Assembly: GCA_036244975.1 (NCBI GenBank)
Contig: BTTE01000013.1
Location: 1 to 46,832, forward strand
Direction of reading: 5' to 3'
Length of the DNA stretch: 46,832 nucleotides
Source: Sulfidibacterium sp036244975
Lineage (GTDB): Bacteria > Bacteroidota > Bacteroidia > Bacteroidales > F082
Part shown: positions 32,784-41,801 of the stretch, piece by piece
Layout: each line of letters opens with the position of its first letter
Position numbering within the stretch: the first letter of the stretch is position 1
Translations under genes and position numbers: made by a program
Notes under the pieces: generated by a model
Databases searched by the model: none
What the model was told of the DNA's origin: nothing
What the model saw: the letters and a program-made list of their open reading frames with translations, nothing else

Positions 32784-33386
32784 ATGAATATCATAGTTAT
32801 TGTCATCACGGTTATAATATCTATTTTGGCTTTTTATAATCCTGTATTGTTTGAACGGCTGAAGTTTAGCCCTTATGCCGTTAAACAGCGGAATGAAAGC
32901 TGGCGTTTCGCCTCTTATGCTTTAGTCCATGCCGGTTGGCTGCATTTGTTCATCAACATGTGGGTACTTTACTCTTTTGGAGATATTGTTGAAAGGACTT
33001 TCAGGATGAATTACGGAGCCAAAGGGATGTTTTATTATCTGTTATTTTATGTCGGGGGCATCTTATTTTCAGTACTCTTCGATTTTAACAAGTATAAGGA
33101 TAATGTTTATTATAGTGCTGTGGGGGCCTCGGGAGCGGTTTCGGCCGTAATATTTTCCAGCATTCTGATTTATCCTGTGGGAAGCATTTATATTTTTCCC
33201 ATTCCTTTTTCTATTCCATCGTGGCTTTTTGGTATTTTGTATCTTGCATATGTGATTTATATGCAAAAGCACGGCCATGATAATGTGGGGCACAGTGCGC
33301 ATTTCTGGGGTGCTGTTTTCGGTTTGGGTTTGACAATAATACTGCTTCCCCATGTTTTGAGTAGTTTTATGTTGCAAATGTTTTAG
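32784..33386 (+). CDS. Rhomboid family intramembrane serine protease
   Basis: From the ATG at 32784 the protein has 200 residues and six hydrophobic segments. The catalytic Ser116 is in VGASGAVS and the His173 in SAHFWGA; the conserved HLFINMW segment with the oxyanion Asn58 follows the first helix. The frame is open 23 codons further upstream (ATG at 32715), but those codons overlap the promoter box and add no domain. Substrate unknown. Likely a single-gene transcript. Confidence 0.9.
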   Translation: MNIIVIVITVIISILAFYNPVLFERLKFSPYAVKQRNESWRFASYALVHAGWLHLFINMWVLYSFGDIVERTFRMNYGAKGMFYYLLFYVGGILFSVLFDFNKYKDNVYYSAVGASGAVSAVIFSSILIYPVGSIYIFPIPFSIPSWLFGILYLAYVIYMQKHGHDNVGHSAHFWGAVFGLGLTIILLPHVLSSFMLQMF

Positions 33387-33450
33387 CAGGTTGTTGTATC
33401 ATTGTGGGATATCAGGGTAACCGGATGCTGCAAATTCCTCAGCAATTGTT

Positions 33451-33458
33451 TATTTTTG
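33451..33458 (+). promoter_or_regulatory. Predicted -7 box for the flippase, almost no leader
   Basis: TATTTTTG ends 4 bp before the ATG at 33463, so any transcript would start at or next to the start codon. The -33 region has no clear TTTG. Confidence 0.45.
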
Positions 33459-33462
33459 TGTG

Positions 33463-34959
33463 ATGCAGAAGAAATTTCTGAAGAACCTGATGTTTTTGTT
33501 GTTCCTGAACCTGTTGGTAAAACCGTTCTGGATTTTGGGGATTGACCGACAGGTACAGAATGTTACCGGCACGCAGGAATATGGTTTTTATTTTGCCATT
33601 TTCAACTTTTCCTATCTCTTTTTCATCTTTCTCGATTTGGGGATTACCAACTTCAACAACCGTAACATTGCCCGCAACAACCACCAGTTGCAGAAACATT
33701 TTGGCGGCATGGCTACCATGAAGTTATTTCTTGGTTTTGGGTACGGTTTGCTTATTTTCTTCGTGGCTTTGCTTATAGGCTATCAGGGCAGACAGCTTTA
33801 TCTGCTGGCGTGGGTAGGCTTCAACCAGTTTCTGCTCTCATTCATTTTGTATTTGCGGTCAAATATTTCCGGCCTTTTGCTTTTTTCTACCGACAGTATA
33901 ATTTCCATCATGGACCGCATGTTTATGATTGTAATTGTAGGCATATTGTTATGGACAGGATTACCGGGAGGTCATTTCTCTATTGAATGGTTTGTTTATT
34001 CCCAAACACTGGCTTATCTGCTTACGGTAACTCTTGCGCTTGTGGTTGTTTTGCGCAAATCGGGAAAACTAAGATTGCACTGGGATTTTTCTTTTTTTAA
34101 GATGATACTGCGCAGAAGTCTGCCTTTTGCTTTGCTGGTACTCATTATGAGCTTTTATTCCCGCATGGACAGCGTTATGATTGAACGGCTGTTGCCTCAT
34201 CCGCTGGGCGCCCAGCAGGCTGGTGTATATGCGCAGGGCTACCGGCTGTTGGATGCTGCCCAAAATGTGGCTTACCTGTTTGCCGTTTTGTTGCTTCCGT
34301 TGTTTTCGAAAATGCTGAAAGAGAAAAAAGCCATTGATGGTTTGGTCGGGTTATCTTTTTCTATTATTATGAGCGGGGCGCTGATTGTAGCTGTTGTAAC
34401 GCAATTTTTTGCCAAAGACATTATGCTGTTGATGTATTCTCAGCATGCAGGCGAAACAACCATGGCTTTTGACTTGCGTATCGTACAATCGGCACGCATC
34501 TTTAAATTGTTGATGTGGAGTTTTGTGGGCGTGGCATCAAACTATATTTTCGGAACGCTGCTTACGGCAAACAACAGTCTTAGAACATTGAATACCATTG
34601 CATTGTTGGGGCTTTTGCTCAATTTTAGCCTAAACTGGATACTCATCCCCAAATATCACGCAGTGGGATCGGCTGTGGCAACTCTGTCAACACAAATACT
34701 GACAGCTTTGTTGCAAATCGTATTCGCTTTTGTAATCTTACATTTAAAAAGCAGATTCAGACTATGGCTTCGGTTGTCATTATTGTTTGCAGGTACCTTT
34801 TTGCTGGCATTTGTCTTACAATATTTGGATATCGGATCGTGGGAAGTAAGGCTGTTATTGCTAACAGGTCTCGGATTTCTTTTGGGAATTATTGTCAAGG
34901 CATTGGATATTAAACAGTTTATAGGTATTCTCAAAGACAAAACGGGCGAAAATATTTAA
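33463..34959 (+). CDS. Polysaccharide flippase, Wzx/PST-like
   Basis: 498 residues with 12 to 14 hydrophobic segments and the start pattern of polysaccharide exporters of the MOP superfamily (KFLKNLMFLLFLNLLVKPF, then TQEYGFYFAIFNFSYLFF and FGTLLTANNSLRTLN near 370). It probably moves lipid-linked O-antigen or capsule units across the inner membrane. The frame could be read from a GTG at 33460, one codon earlier, but the ATG is the natural start. Downstream genes encode a chain-length regulator and an O-antigen ligase-like protein, which fits. Confidence 0.85.
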   Translation: MQKKFLKNLMFLLFLNLLVKPFWILGIDRQVQNVTGTQEYGFYFAIFNFSYLFFIFLDLGITNFNNRNIARNNHQLQKHFGGMATMKLFLGFGYGLLIFFVALLIGYQGRQLYLLAWVGFNQFLLSFILYLRSNISGLLLFSTDSIISIMDRMFMIVIVGILLWTGLPGGHFSIEWFVYSQTLAYLLTVTLALVVVLRKSGKLRLHWDFSFFKMILRRSLPFALLVLIMSFYSRMDSVMIERLLPHPLGAQQAGVYAQGYRLLDAAQNVAYLFAVLLLPLFSKMLKEKKAIDGLVGLSFSIIMSGALIVAVVTQFFAKDIMLLMYSQHAGETTMAFDLRIVQSARIFKLLMWSFVGVASNYIFGTLLTANNSLRTLNTIALLGLLLNFSLNWILIPKYHAVGSAVATLSTQILTALLQIVFAFVILHLKSRFRLWLRLSLLFAGTFLLAFVLQYLDIGSWEVRLLLLTGLGFLLGIIVKALDIKQFIGILKDKTGENI

Positions 34960-35026
34960 GAAAGGTATTTCTGAACTTTGCGGAGAACTGCTTTTTTCTT
35001 CCCGCCGCCCCGTTTATTTTTATATT

Positions 35027-35056
35027 TTTGATTTTTGAATAAAATGTATAACTTTG
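35027..35056 (+). promoter_or_regulatory. Predicted promoter for the wzz-like and ligase genes
   Basis: TTTG at 35027-35030 and TAACTTTG at 35049-35056, 18 bp apart. The transcript would have an A/T-rich leader of about 120 nt before the start at 35181. Confidence 0.6.
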
Positions 35057-35180
35057 AAAAAGGAAATCGGGAAATTCATCTCATTCTGGTTTTTGAATTG
35101 AATGAATCGCATTGTCAATCAGTAAAGTGTAAAATATACAAATTGATTATCTAATAAATCATTTCTTAAAATATTGAAAT

Positions 35181-36134
35181 ATGGAATATAAATTTGACAG
35201 TTGGGCAAGTTGGCATATCTTAATGAAATGGAAATATCCTCTTCTTATCATTGTTTTGGTTACTGCCGGTCTTGCGGCTGTTTTTTCCGGTTCCCGGTTC
35301 ATTACTCCGCTTTACAAATCGTATGCTGTTGTTTATCCCGATAATATTAAAGCATATTCCAAAGAGAGTACGACCGAGCAGATGATTCAGGTCTTTCATT
35401 CGCAGGATATTACCGATAGTATGATACGACGGTTCGGTTTAGCTAAGCATTATAAGATCGATCCGCATTATAAATATTTCCAGACAGAGCTTTATAGGCG
35501 TTATAGTGAGAATGTCAAAATCGGCAAAACGAGCTACGAAGCCGTTGATGTTGAGGTACTTGACAGAAACCCTGATACCGCCAGGCTGATGGTGGATGCA
35601 TTGCTGAATTTTTACAATGAAAAAGTTCGGCGCATGCAAAAAGAAAAGTTTGGGGAACTGGCCAGTGCTTATGCCGGACAATTACAACGGGCACGCATCG
35701 TGATGGATTCGTTGAAGAGTCGTTTGAGAGTATTGGGTACAGAAAAGGGAGTTTTTGAATATTCTTATGAGTCACAACAAATTATGATGGCCTATCTGCG
35801 GAATGTTCAGGGTGGCCCGGAGGCGGTAAACTCAAAGGAGGCCAGGCGGCTGGCGCGTAACATGGGCGAGTATGGAGGTGAACTGGTTCAACTCATTAAT
35901 ATGCTTCAGCACGAAGCTGCTGCTTATGTCCAGGTCAAATTAAGTTATGAGGTGGAATACCGGCATGTCATTTCAAATGTAACTTATACCAATGTGGTAA
36001 CTCATCCGTATGCATCTGATAAAAAAGTTTATCCCGTACGCTGGCTAATTGTGTTGGTGGCTGTTCTCTCTGTGTTTACACTTTCGCTCATCGTGATCTC
36101 TTTTTTGGAAAGAAAAAACTCTTCCGAAACCTAA
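35181..36134 (+). CDS. Wzz-like chain-length determinant
   Basis: 317 residues with the two-membrane-helix layout of the polysaccharide co-polymerase family: TM1 at about 16-36 (KYPLLIIVLVTAGLAAVF), a mostly helical periplasmic part including QRARIVMDSLKSRLRVLG, and TM2 at about 288-309. Before TM2 the segment TNVVTHPYASDKKVYPVRWL matches the proline-rich end of Wzz domains. No C-terminal kinase domain, so it is the non-kinase type. It is followed 8 bp later by the O-antigen ligase-like gene. Controls the length of exported polysaccharide. Confidence 0.8.
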   Translation: MEYKFDSWASWHILMKWKYPLLIIVLVTAGLAAVFSGSRFITPLYKSYAVVYPDNIKAYSKESTTEQMIQVFHSQDITDSMIRRFGLAKHYKIDPHYKYFQTELYRRYSENVKIGKTSYEAVDVEVLDRNPDTARLMVDALLNFYNEKVRRMQKEKFGELASAYAGQLQRARIVMDSLKSRLRVLGTEKGVFEYSYESQQIMMAYLRNVQGGPEAVNSKEARRLARNMGEYGGELVQLINMLQHEAAAYVQVKLSYEVEYRHVISNVTYTNVVTHPYASDKKVYPVRWLIVLVAVLSVFTLSLIVISFLERKNSSET

Positions 36135-36142
36135 AGCCGGTC

Positions 36143-37597
36143 ATGGAACTTTCGGTTAAAACAAAGAATATCATAATATTGTATTTGCTTACGGCTTTAT
36201 TCCTGTACGTGAGTTTGTTTTTTATGTTAGAGAAAAAGACCCTGTGGTTTTTCGTTTTACCGTTGGTGCTCATCGTTTTTTATTATTACATTGTTTCACT
36301 CGATAAGATACTTCTTTTTATCACTTTTTTCACTCCTCTCGCCATAAACCTGAATGATGTCAATATCGGGACGGCACTTTCGGTTCCTGCGGAACCATTG
36401 ATGTTTGGCGTGGTAATTGTTTTTTTGGGAAACCTGCTTTTGGAGAGGAACTACAACCGTCAGGCTGCCCGGCACTGGCTTTCATATCTGATTTACTTCA
36501 ACCTGCTGTGGATGCTCATTACATCCGTTTCCAGCCAAATGCCGTTGGTTTCTTTTAAACATCTGTTGTCGCGGATTTGGTTTGTGGTTCCTTTTTATTT
36601 TGTGGCTGTTCCCATGTTTCGTAAGAAAAAAAACATTCACCGCTTTTTGTGGCTATACATGCTGGCGCTCAGCGGCGTTATTATTTATACGCTTATTCGT
36701 CATGCGGCACATGGCTTTGATGAAGATTCCGGGCACTGGGTTATGACACCTTTCTATAATGATCATACGGCTTATGGTGCGGCATTAGCGATGTTTTTGC
36801 CGATATTGGCAGCTTATGTTATTTTTCCGGGGTTATCTTTAAAAAGGAGGTTTCTCTCACTACCGTTTCTTAGCTTGTATGTCGTAGCTATTGTATTTTC
36901 GTACAGTCGTGCAGCATGGCTGGGCGTGTCGGTGGCGGCTGTAGTATTGATATTGGTACTGTTGCGTATTCGTTTTCGCTGGGTACTTATGACATTCATT
37001 GTGCTTTTTGGGCTTGTTTTTGCTTTTCGCCAGCCTCTGTTGGATAAACTTGAAAAAAACAGGCAGGAATCTTCCTCCAATCTTGAACAACATCTTCACT
37101 CCATGACCAACATTTCTTCGGATGCTTCCAATTTGGAACGTATTAACCGCTGGGCATCTGCTATCAGGCTTTTTGAACAGCGACCATGGGTAGGCTGGGG
37201 ACCGGGAACCTACCAGTTTGTATATGCGCCATTTCAGCTTGCCAGCGAGCGCACGGTGATTTCCACTAACCTCGGCGACCGCGGTACGGCACATAGCGAA
37301 TATCTCGGACCTTTGTCGGAGGAAGGGATTTTGGGCTTGTTTTCCGTTTTGCTTTTATTCGGCTATGCTGTTTACCTCGGATTGATGATTTACCGCCGTG
37401 CAAGAGATGGTAAGAACAGAGAGGTAAGCCTTATGAGCCTGATGACAACGTTGGGATTAATCACCTATTTTGTCCATGGTTTTCTGAATAACTTCCTCTC
37501 TACGGATAAGCTTTCTGTTCCGGTCTGGGGCTTTATGGCCATTTTGGTTGCCCTTGATGTCTATCATTCTCATGAAAGGCCTAAAGTAAAAGCATAA
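36143..37597 (+). CDS. O-antigen ligase-like (WaaL/Wzy_C) membrane protein
   Basis: 484 residues with about 12 hydrophobic segments and a large loop near residues 300-390. The loop carries WVGWGPGTYQFVYAPF and GTAHSEYLGPLSEEGILGL, the conserved Wzy_C pattern with its His. The family includes O-antigen ligases, which attach the polysaccharide to lipid A-core, and O-antigen polymerases; sequence alone cannot choose. It is translated 8 bp after the Wzz-like gene, and converges with efp, sharing the region of a terminator. No glycosyltransferases or sugar-nucleotide genes accompany it here. Confidence 0.82.
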   Translation: MELSVKTKNIIILYLLTALFLYVSLFFMLEKKTLWFFVLPLVLIVFYYYIVSLDKILLFITFFTPLAINLNDVNIGTALSVPAEPLMFGVVIVFLGNLLLERNYNRQAARHWLSYLIYFNLLWMLITSVSSQMPLVSFKHLLSRIWFVVPFYFVAVPMFRKKKNIHRFLWLYMLALSGVIIYTLIRHAAHGFDEDSGHWVMTPFYNDHTAYGAALAMFLPILAAYVIFPGLSLKRRFLSLPFLSLYVVAIVFSYSRAAWLGVSVAAVVLILVLLRIRFRWVLMTFIVLFGLVFAFRQPLLDKLEKNRQESSSNLEQHLHSMTNISSDASNLERINRWASAIRLFEQRPWVGWGPGTYQFVYAPFQLASERTVISTNLGDRGTAHSEYLGPLSEEGILGLFSVLLLFGYAVYLGLMIYRRARDGKNREVSLMSLMTTLGLITYFVHGFLNNFLSTDKLSVPVWGFMAILVALDVYHSHERPKVKA

Positions 37598-37625
37598 AAA
37601 AAGCCGGAGCTGAAGTATCCCGGCT
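37595..37625 (-). terminator. Intrinsic terminator after efp (minus strand)
   Basis: AGCCGG at 37602-37607 pairs with CCGGCT at 37620-37625 around a 12-nt loop; on the minus strand a run of seven T bases follows at 37601-37595. It lies in the 50-bp convergent gap with the O-antigen ligase-like gene, whose stop overlaps the T-tract. Confidence 0.75.
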
Positions 37626-37647
37626 GAAATGTGTTCAATCTGTTTCG

Positions 37648-38214
37648 TTATTCTTTAACACGTTCTGAATACTCGTAACTACGGGTATCCACTTTTATTT
37701 TGTCGCCAATATTGATAAAAAGCGGAACTTTGACAATGGCACCGGTTTCCATTTTGGCCTCCTTAAAAGTATTGGTAGCTGTATTTCCCCGTTCTCCGGG
37801 TTCGGTATAAACCACTTCGAGAGCAACATAAGTAGGCATTTCGCAGGCAATGGGAGAATCGGTCCCGGTATGAAATGCAATGGTTACCATATCTCCTTCT
37901 TTCAAAAGATCGGGTGCAGGAATAAGAACTTTGTCCAAAAATGTCTGTTCATAATCTTCGGTGTTCATAAAATGATACTGCTCTCCTTCGTGATAGAGAT
38001 ACTGATAATTTCTTTTCTCAATACGCTGGATGTTAATTTTTACCCCTGATGTAAAAGTGTTAGGCAAAACACGTCCCGTCTTTACATTTTTCAATTTGGT
38101 ACGAACGAAAGCCGGTCCTTTTCCGGGTTTTACATGTTGAAAATCGACAATAGTCCATAAATCCCCGTTAAATTCAATGCACAAGCCGTTTCTGAAATCT
38201 GCTGTTGTTGCCAT
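37648..38214 (-). CDS. efp: Translation elongation factor P
   Basis: Relieves ribosome stalling at proline stretches. The 188-residue protein has the KOW-like N-domain with the KPGKGPAFVRTKLKN loop (the tip residue that is modified in some bacteria is Lys32), the two OB domains, and the C-terminal signature GDKIKVDTRSYEYSERV. Full length. It follows lpxA by 26 bp and is the last gene of the lpxC-fabZ-lpxA-efp unit, with a terminator 23 bp after its stop. No efp modification genes (epmA/epmB) are in the window. Confidence 0.97.
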   Translation of the reverse strand: MATTADFRNGLCIEFNGDLWTIVDFQHVKPGKGPAFVRTKLKNVKTGRVLPNTFTSGVKINIQRIEKRNYQYLYHEGEQYHFMNTEDYEQTFLDKVLIPAPDLLKEGDMVTIAFHTGTDSPIACEMPTYVALEVVYTEPGERGNTATNTFKEAKMETGAIVKVPLFINIGDKIKVDTRSYEYSERVKE

Positions 38215-38240
38215 AATATTTTAATTCTAAACTGTTATAA

Positions 38241-39029
38241 TTAATCTTTGATTCGACGGTACCCACGCATGATGCCCCGCTGGGAGTTGCTGATGAAACT
38301 TAGTATCTCATCTCTGTCTTTGTTTATGGGCATATTGGCTTCAATGTAGTCGGTTGCCTGGGAAATATTACGGCCTTTTAAATAAAGGTTACGATAAACA
38401 TCGTGGATAAAATTAATCTGCTTATTTGAATATCCTCTGCGTCTGAGTCCGATGGAGTTTACCCCCACAAAAGAAATGGGATTTCTGCCTGCTTTGGTAA
38501 ACGGCGGTACATCTTTGCTCACCATGCTGCCTCCGCCTACCATGCTGTGTTTGCCAATGTGTACAAACTGATGCACTGCTGACATGCCCCCAAGAATGGC
38601 AAAGTCATCTATTTCGATATGACCGGCCAGGTTACAGGCATTGGCCAGTATAGTGCTGTTTCCGAGAATACAATCGTGAGCGATGTGTACATAAGCCATC
38701 AGCAGGCAGTTGTTTCCCACTACTGTTTCCCAGTTTACTTTGGTGCCGCGATTGATGGTTACAAATTCGCGGATGGTTACATTGTCACCGATTTTTACTA
38801 AGGTTTCTTCTCCGGAAAATTTTAAGTCCTGAGGAATAGCTGCAATAACCGCACCCGGAAAAATTTTACAATTCTTTCCTATACGGGCTCCCTCCATGAT
38901 AGTAACATTGGAGCCTATCCATGTACCTTCTCCGATTTCCACATTTTTTTCGATATTCACGAAAGGCTCAATGACTACATTGGGTGCAATCTTTGCCTGT
39001 GGATGAACGTAGGCTAACGGTTGATTCAT
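38241..39029 (-). CDS. lpxA: UDP-N-acetylglucosamine O-acyltransferase
   Basis: First step of lipid A synthesis, transfer of a 3-hydroxyacyl chain from ACP to UDP-GlcNAc. The 262-residue protein starts with the hexapeptide-repeat left-handed beta helix (VHPQAKIAPNVVIEPFVNIEKN onward), contains the catalytic His in LMAYVHIAHDCILG, and ends with a helical domain (GLRRRGYSNKQINFI, DYIEANMPINKDRDE). Full length. It lies 3 bp after fabZ. Confidence 0.96.
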   Translation of the reverse strand: MNQPLAYVHPQAKIAPNVVIEPFVNIEKNVEIGEGTWIGSNVTIMEGARIGKNCKIFPGAVIAAIPQDLKFSGEETLVKIGDNVTIREFVTINRGTKVNWETVVGNNCLLMAYVHIAHDCILGNSTILANACNLAGHIEIDDFAILGGMSAVHQFVHIGKHSMVGGGSMVSKDVPPFTKAGRNPISFVGVNSIGLRRRGYSNKQINFIHDVYRNLYLKGRNISQATDYIEANMPINKDRDEILSFISNSQRGIMRGYRRIKD

Positions 39030-39032
39030 TTC

Positions 39033-39506
39033 TTATCTGTTTTTAACTACCTGAGCAACCAAATCGCCTTGCATGACAAGTTTGTTGCCGACAAATATTT
39101 TTCCCCGCATATCACATATTCCTCTTTTTACGGGAGCGACAAGCTCCAGCGAGAAAATTAAAGTATCGCCGGGCACCACTTTAGAACGAAATCTCACATT
39201 ATTTATTTTCAGGAAGTAAGTAGAATATTTTTCAGGGTCGGGAATACCGTGAAGAACAAAAATCCCTCCCGTTTGTGCCATGGCCTCTATAAGAAGTACG
39301 CCGGGCATAATGGGTTCATTCGGAAAATGTCCCATAAAGAAAGGCTCATTCACGGTAACATTCTTCAATCCTATTATATGATCCTTTGAAATTTCCAGAA
39401 TCTTGTCAATCATTAAAAAAGGTTGCCTGTGGGGAAGTGTCTCTTTTATCCGGTTAATGTCATAAACCGGATCGGCGTAAATGTCAAAAGGTGGTTCTTT
39501 AATCAT
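39033..39506 (-). CDS. fabZ: 3-hydroxyacyl-[ACP] dehydratase
   Basis: Dehydrates 3-hydroxyacyl-ACP in fatty acid synthesis. The 157-residue protein has the catalytic pair His60 in FFMGHFPNEPIMPGV and Glu74 in LLIEAMAQTGG. The first 15 residues (MIKEPPFDIYADPVY) look like the linker that joins the two halves of the fused LpxC-FabZ of Bacteroidetes. Here the gene starts inside the last codons of lpxC (ATGATTAA overlap, 8 bp) in a different frame. See the finding about the split. Confidence 0.94.
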   Translation of the reverse strand: MIKEPPFDIYADPVYDINRIKETLPHRQPFLMIDKILEISKDHIIGLKNVTVNEPFFMGHFPNEPIMPGVLLIEAMAQTGGIFVLHGIPDPEKYSTYFLKINNVRFRSKVVPGDTLIFSLELVAPVKRGICDMRGKIFVGNKLVMQGDLVAQVVKNR

Positions 39507-40425
39507 TGGTTACAACGCTAATTTTATCTGAAATTAACCGGGCAAATTCGGTATTGGCATGATGTCCGGGGCGATAGGCCGTTACATGCCCTTTAATGGG
39601 CTTGCCGAGAAGATATAAATCGCCAATCATGTCCAGTAATTTATGGCGGGCAGGTTCATTGTCAAAATAGAGTGATAAATTATTGAGAATCCCGTTACCG
39701 TTAACTTTTACTCTCGGCTTGTGGAAAAGATCAGAAAGATAGTCCATCTCACTCTGAGGTAACTGGCGATTAACGAAAACAATGGCGTTGTTCAGATCCC
39801 CACCTTTAATCAAATTGTTTTTTAATAAAAATTCCAGTTCATGAAGAAAGACAAACGTGCGGCAGGGAGAAATCTTAGCCGGAAACTCTTTAATGTCATC
39901 CATTACAGCGGTTTGTTCTCCCAGCACTCTGGATTCGAAATCAATGGTTACGTTTAGCGAAAAACGCTTGGAAGGACGAATTTCAATTCTGGTCTTTTTT
40001 TCCGGGATCTCTATGCTGATATTTTCTGTTATCTCTATGTATTCGCGCTCTGCGTCCAGTTCCCGGATACCTGCTTCTATGATAGCTTTAACAAAATATT
40101 TGGAGGAGCCATCCTTAATGGGAATCTCTTCCATGTTAATTTCTACCAAAGCATTGTCGATATTCATACCGCGGAAAGCAGCCATAACATGCTCAATGGT
40201 ATATACTTTGGCGCCATTGGTGCCAATACATGTCCCACGACTGGTACTGATAACATTTTCAATGGTAGCATCAATTAAAGGTTGGCCTTCGAGGTCAATT
40301 CTTTTAAATTTAATTCCGTGGTTTGCGGGAGCAGGGTAAAAAGTTATCTTACCCATTGTTCCGGTATGAAGACCCTGTCCCTCAATAGAAACCGGGATTT
40401 CCAGGGTTGTTTGCCTTTCAGTCAT
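39499..40425 (-). CDS. lpxC: UDP-3-O-acyl-N-acetylglucosamine deacetylase
   Basis: Zinc amidase that commits the cell to lipid A synthesis. The 308-residue protein has Glu78 and His79 in TIEHVMAAF, and His261 and Asp265 in RHKLLDMIGDLYL, which correspond to the zinc ligands and catalytic base of E. coli LpxC, followed by RPGHHANTEFA with the other active-site histidine. It ends after SDKISVVTND, where most Bacteroidetes proteins continue directly into FabZ. It overlaps fabZ by 8 bp. A TAATTTTG box lies 36 bp before its start, so the unit lpxC-fabZ-lpxA-efp probably begins here. Confidence 0.95.
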   Translation of the reverse strand: MTERQTTLEIPVSIEGQGLHTGTMGKITFYPAPANHGIKFKRIDLEGQPLIDATIENVISTSRGTCIGTNGAKVYTIEHVMAAFRGMNIDNALVEINMEEIPIKDGSSKYFVKAIIEAGIRELDAEREYIEITENISIEIPEKKTRIEIRPSKRFSLNVTIDFESRVLGEQTAVMDDIKEFPAKISPCRTFVFLHELEFLLKNNLIKGGDLNNAIVFVNRQLPQSEMDYLSDLFHKPRVKVNGNGILNNLSLYFDNEPARHKLLDMIGDLYLLGKPIKGHVTAYRPGHHANTEFARLISDKISVVTND

Positions 40426-40461
40426 TAAAACTCTGTTATGTTAATGTTAAATAATTGGGTG

Positions 40462-40469
40462 CAAAATTA
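40462..40469 (-). promoter_or_regulatory. Predicted -7 box for lpxC-fabZ-lpxA-efp
   Basis: Minus-strand TAATTTTG ending 36 bp before the lpxC start, in the 131-bp gap after lpxD. No -33 element at good spacing. Confidence 0.5.
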
Positions 40470-40556
40470 GTATTTTTTTATTTACTGCGACTTTTTTATT
40501 TCAAAGATGGTTCTGTCAAAAGGGCCAAAGCTTACAAAAAACAGAAATCAGTATCA

Positions 40557-41588
40557 TTAATATTTTTCTTTCAGGTACCGCTCCAGCCTGTTGATACGCT
40601 CAACAATACGATCGAGATTTTTAAAATTTACATAAGAACGCAGAAAATCAGAGAGATGAAAAGCCGGAGACCCTTCCCAAACGCTGTTGGGTTTCTTTAT
40701 GCTTTTGCCAATTCCGGATTGTGCCGTAATCTTTACCCCATCAGCTATGGTAAGATGGCCGATAATCCCAACCTGACCTCCAAACATACAGTTTTTGCCT
40801 ATTTTCGTTGAGCCGGCAATTCCGGTCTGGGCGGCGATAACGGTGTTCTCACCAATTTCCACATTATGTGCTATCTGAATGAGGTTATCTAACTTTACTC
40901 CCTTTCGAATAATGGTTGAGCCTAACGTTGCACGGTCAATGGTAGTGTTGGTACCGATTTCTACCCGGTCTTCAATGATTACATTGCCGATTTGCGGGAT
41001 TTTTTTGAAATCACCTTCACTTTGGGGGGCAAAACCAAAACCATCAGCGCCAATGGTAACCCCGGCATGTAAGGTACACTCGTTACCAATCACAGATTCA
41101 TCATAAACTTTTACCCCGTAGTAAAGGGTGGTATTGCTGCCAATTTTACAATGATCACCAATGCAGGTGTTGGCATAAACTTTTGTGTTATCTCCAAGGA
41201 TAGTACTTTCACCAATCACAACAAAATCACCGATATAGACATTCTTACCAAGTTTGGCCGTAGCGGCAATGCTGGCTTTTTCCGAAATGCCTGCTTTGTT
41301 ATTTTTTTCCTGCTGATACATTTCCAGCAAGCCGGAAAAAGCGGAATAGGCATCTTTTACCCGGATAAGTGTGGCCTTTACCGGTTTCTCCGGCTTAAAA
41401 TCCTCATTTACAATAATAACATCTGCCTTTGTTGTATAAATAAATTTTGTATAAATGGGATTGGCCAAAAAGCTTAGGCTGCCCGGTTTCCCCTCCTCAA
41501 TTTTTGCAAGGGTGGAAACTTCTGTCTCCGGATTTCCTTCTACAACACCGTCTATGGCTATAGCAATTTGATTTGCCGTAAATTTCAT
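40557..41588 (-). CDS. lpxD: UDP-3-O-acylglucosamine N-acyltransferase
   Basis: Third step of lipid A synthesis, N-acylation of UDP-3-O-acylglucosamine. The 343-residue protein has the N-terminal uridine-binding domain, a hexapeptide beta-helix with the catalytic His in LIQIAHNVEIGENTV, and a C-terminal helical tail (FKNLDRIVERINRLERYL). Start: I choose the ATG at 41588, giving MKFTANQIA as in relatives; the frame also opens two codons earlier (ATG at 41594). It precedes lpxC by 131 bp. The 207 bp upstream show no TAnnTTTG match. Confidence 0.95.
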   Translation of the reverse strand: MKFTANQIAIAIDGVVEGNPETEVSTLAKIEEGKPGSLSFLANPIYTKFIYTTKADVIIVNEDFKPEKPVKATLIRVKDAYSAFSGLLEMYQQEKNNKAGISEKASIAATAKLGKNVYIGDFVVIGESTILGDNTKVYANTCIGDHCKIGSNTTLYYGVKVYDESVIGNECTLHAGVTIGADGFGFAPQSEGDFKKIPQIGNVIIEDRVEIGTNTTIDRATLGSTIIRKGVKLDNLIQIAHNVEIGENTVIAAQTGIAGSTKIGKNCMFGGQVGIIGHLTIADGVKITAQSGIGKSIKKPNSVWEGSPAFHLSDFLRSYVNFKNLDRIVERINRLERYLKEKY

Positions 41589-41801
41589 ACACAAATTTTT
41601 TTAGTGGGCCAAAATACAAAAAAAATGCACGGAAAAGGAAGGCAGAAACTCACTTTACCAAAAATCAGATGTAAATAAAGACTTCACCATCTATAGTTTG
41701 AGATACCGGGTCTCATTTTCTGTTTAAAATTTCAATTGAAAAGCGCCGGAAAAAACAGTATTTCATAAGATGTAGAATAAAGCAACACCCCCGGGGAAAC
41801 T

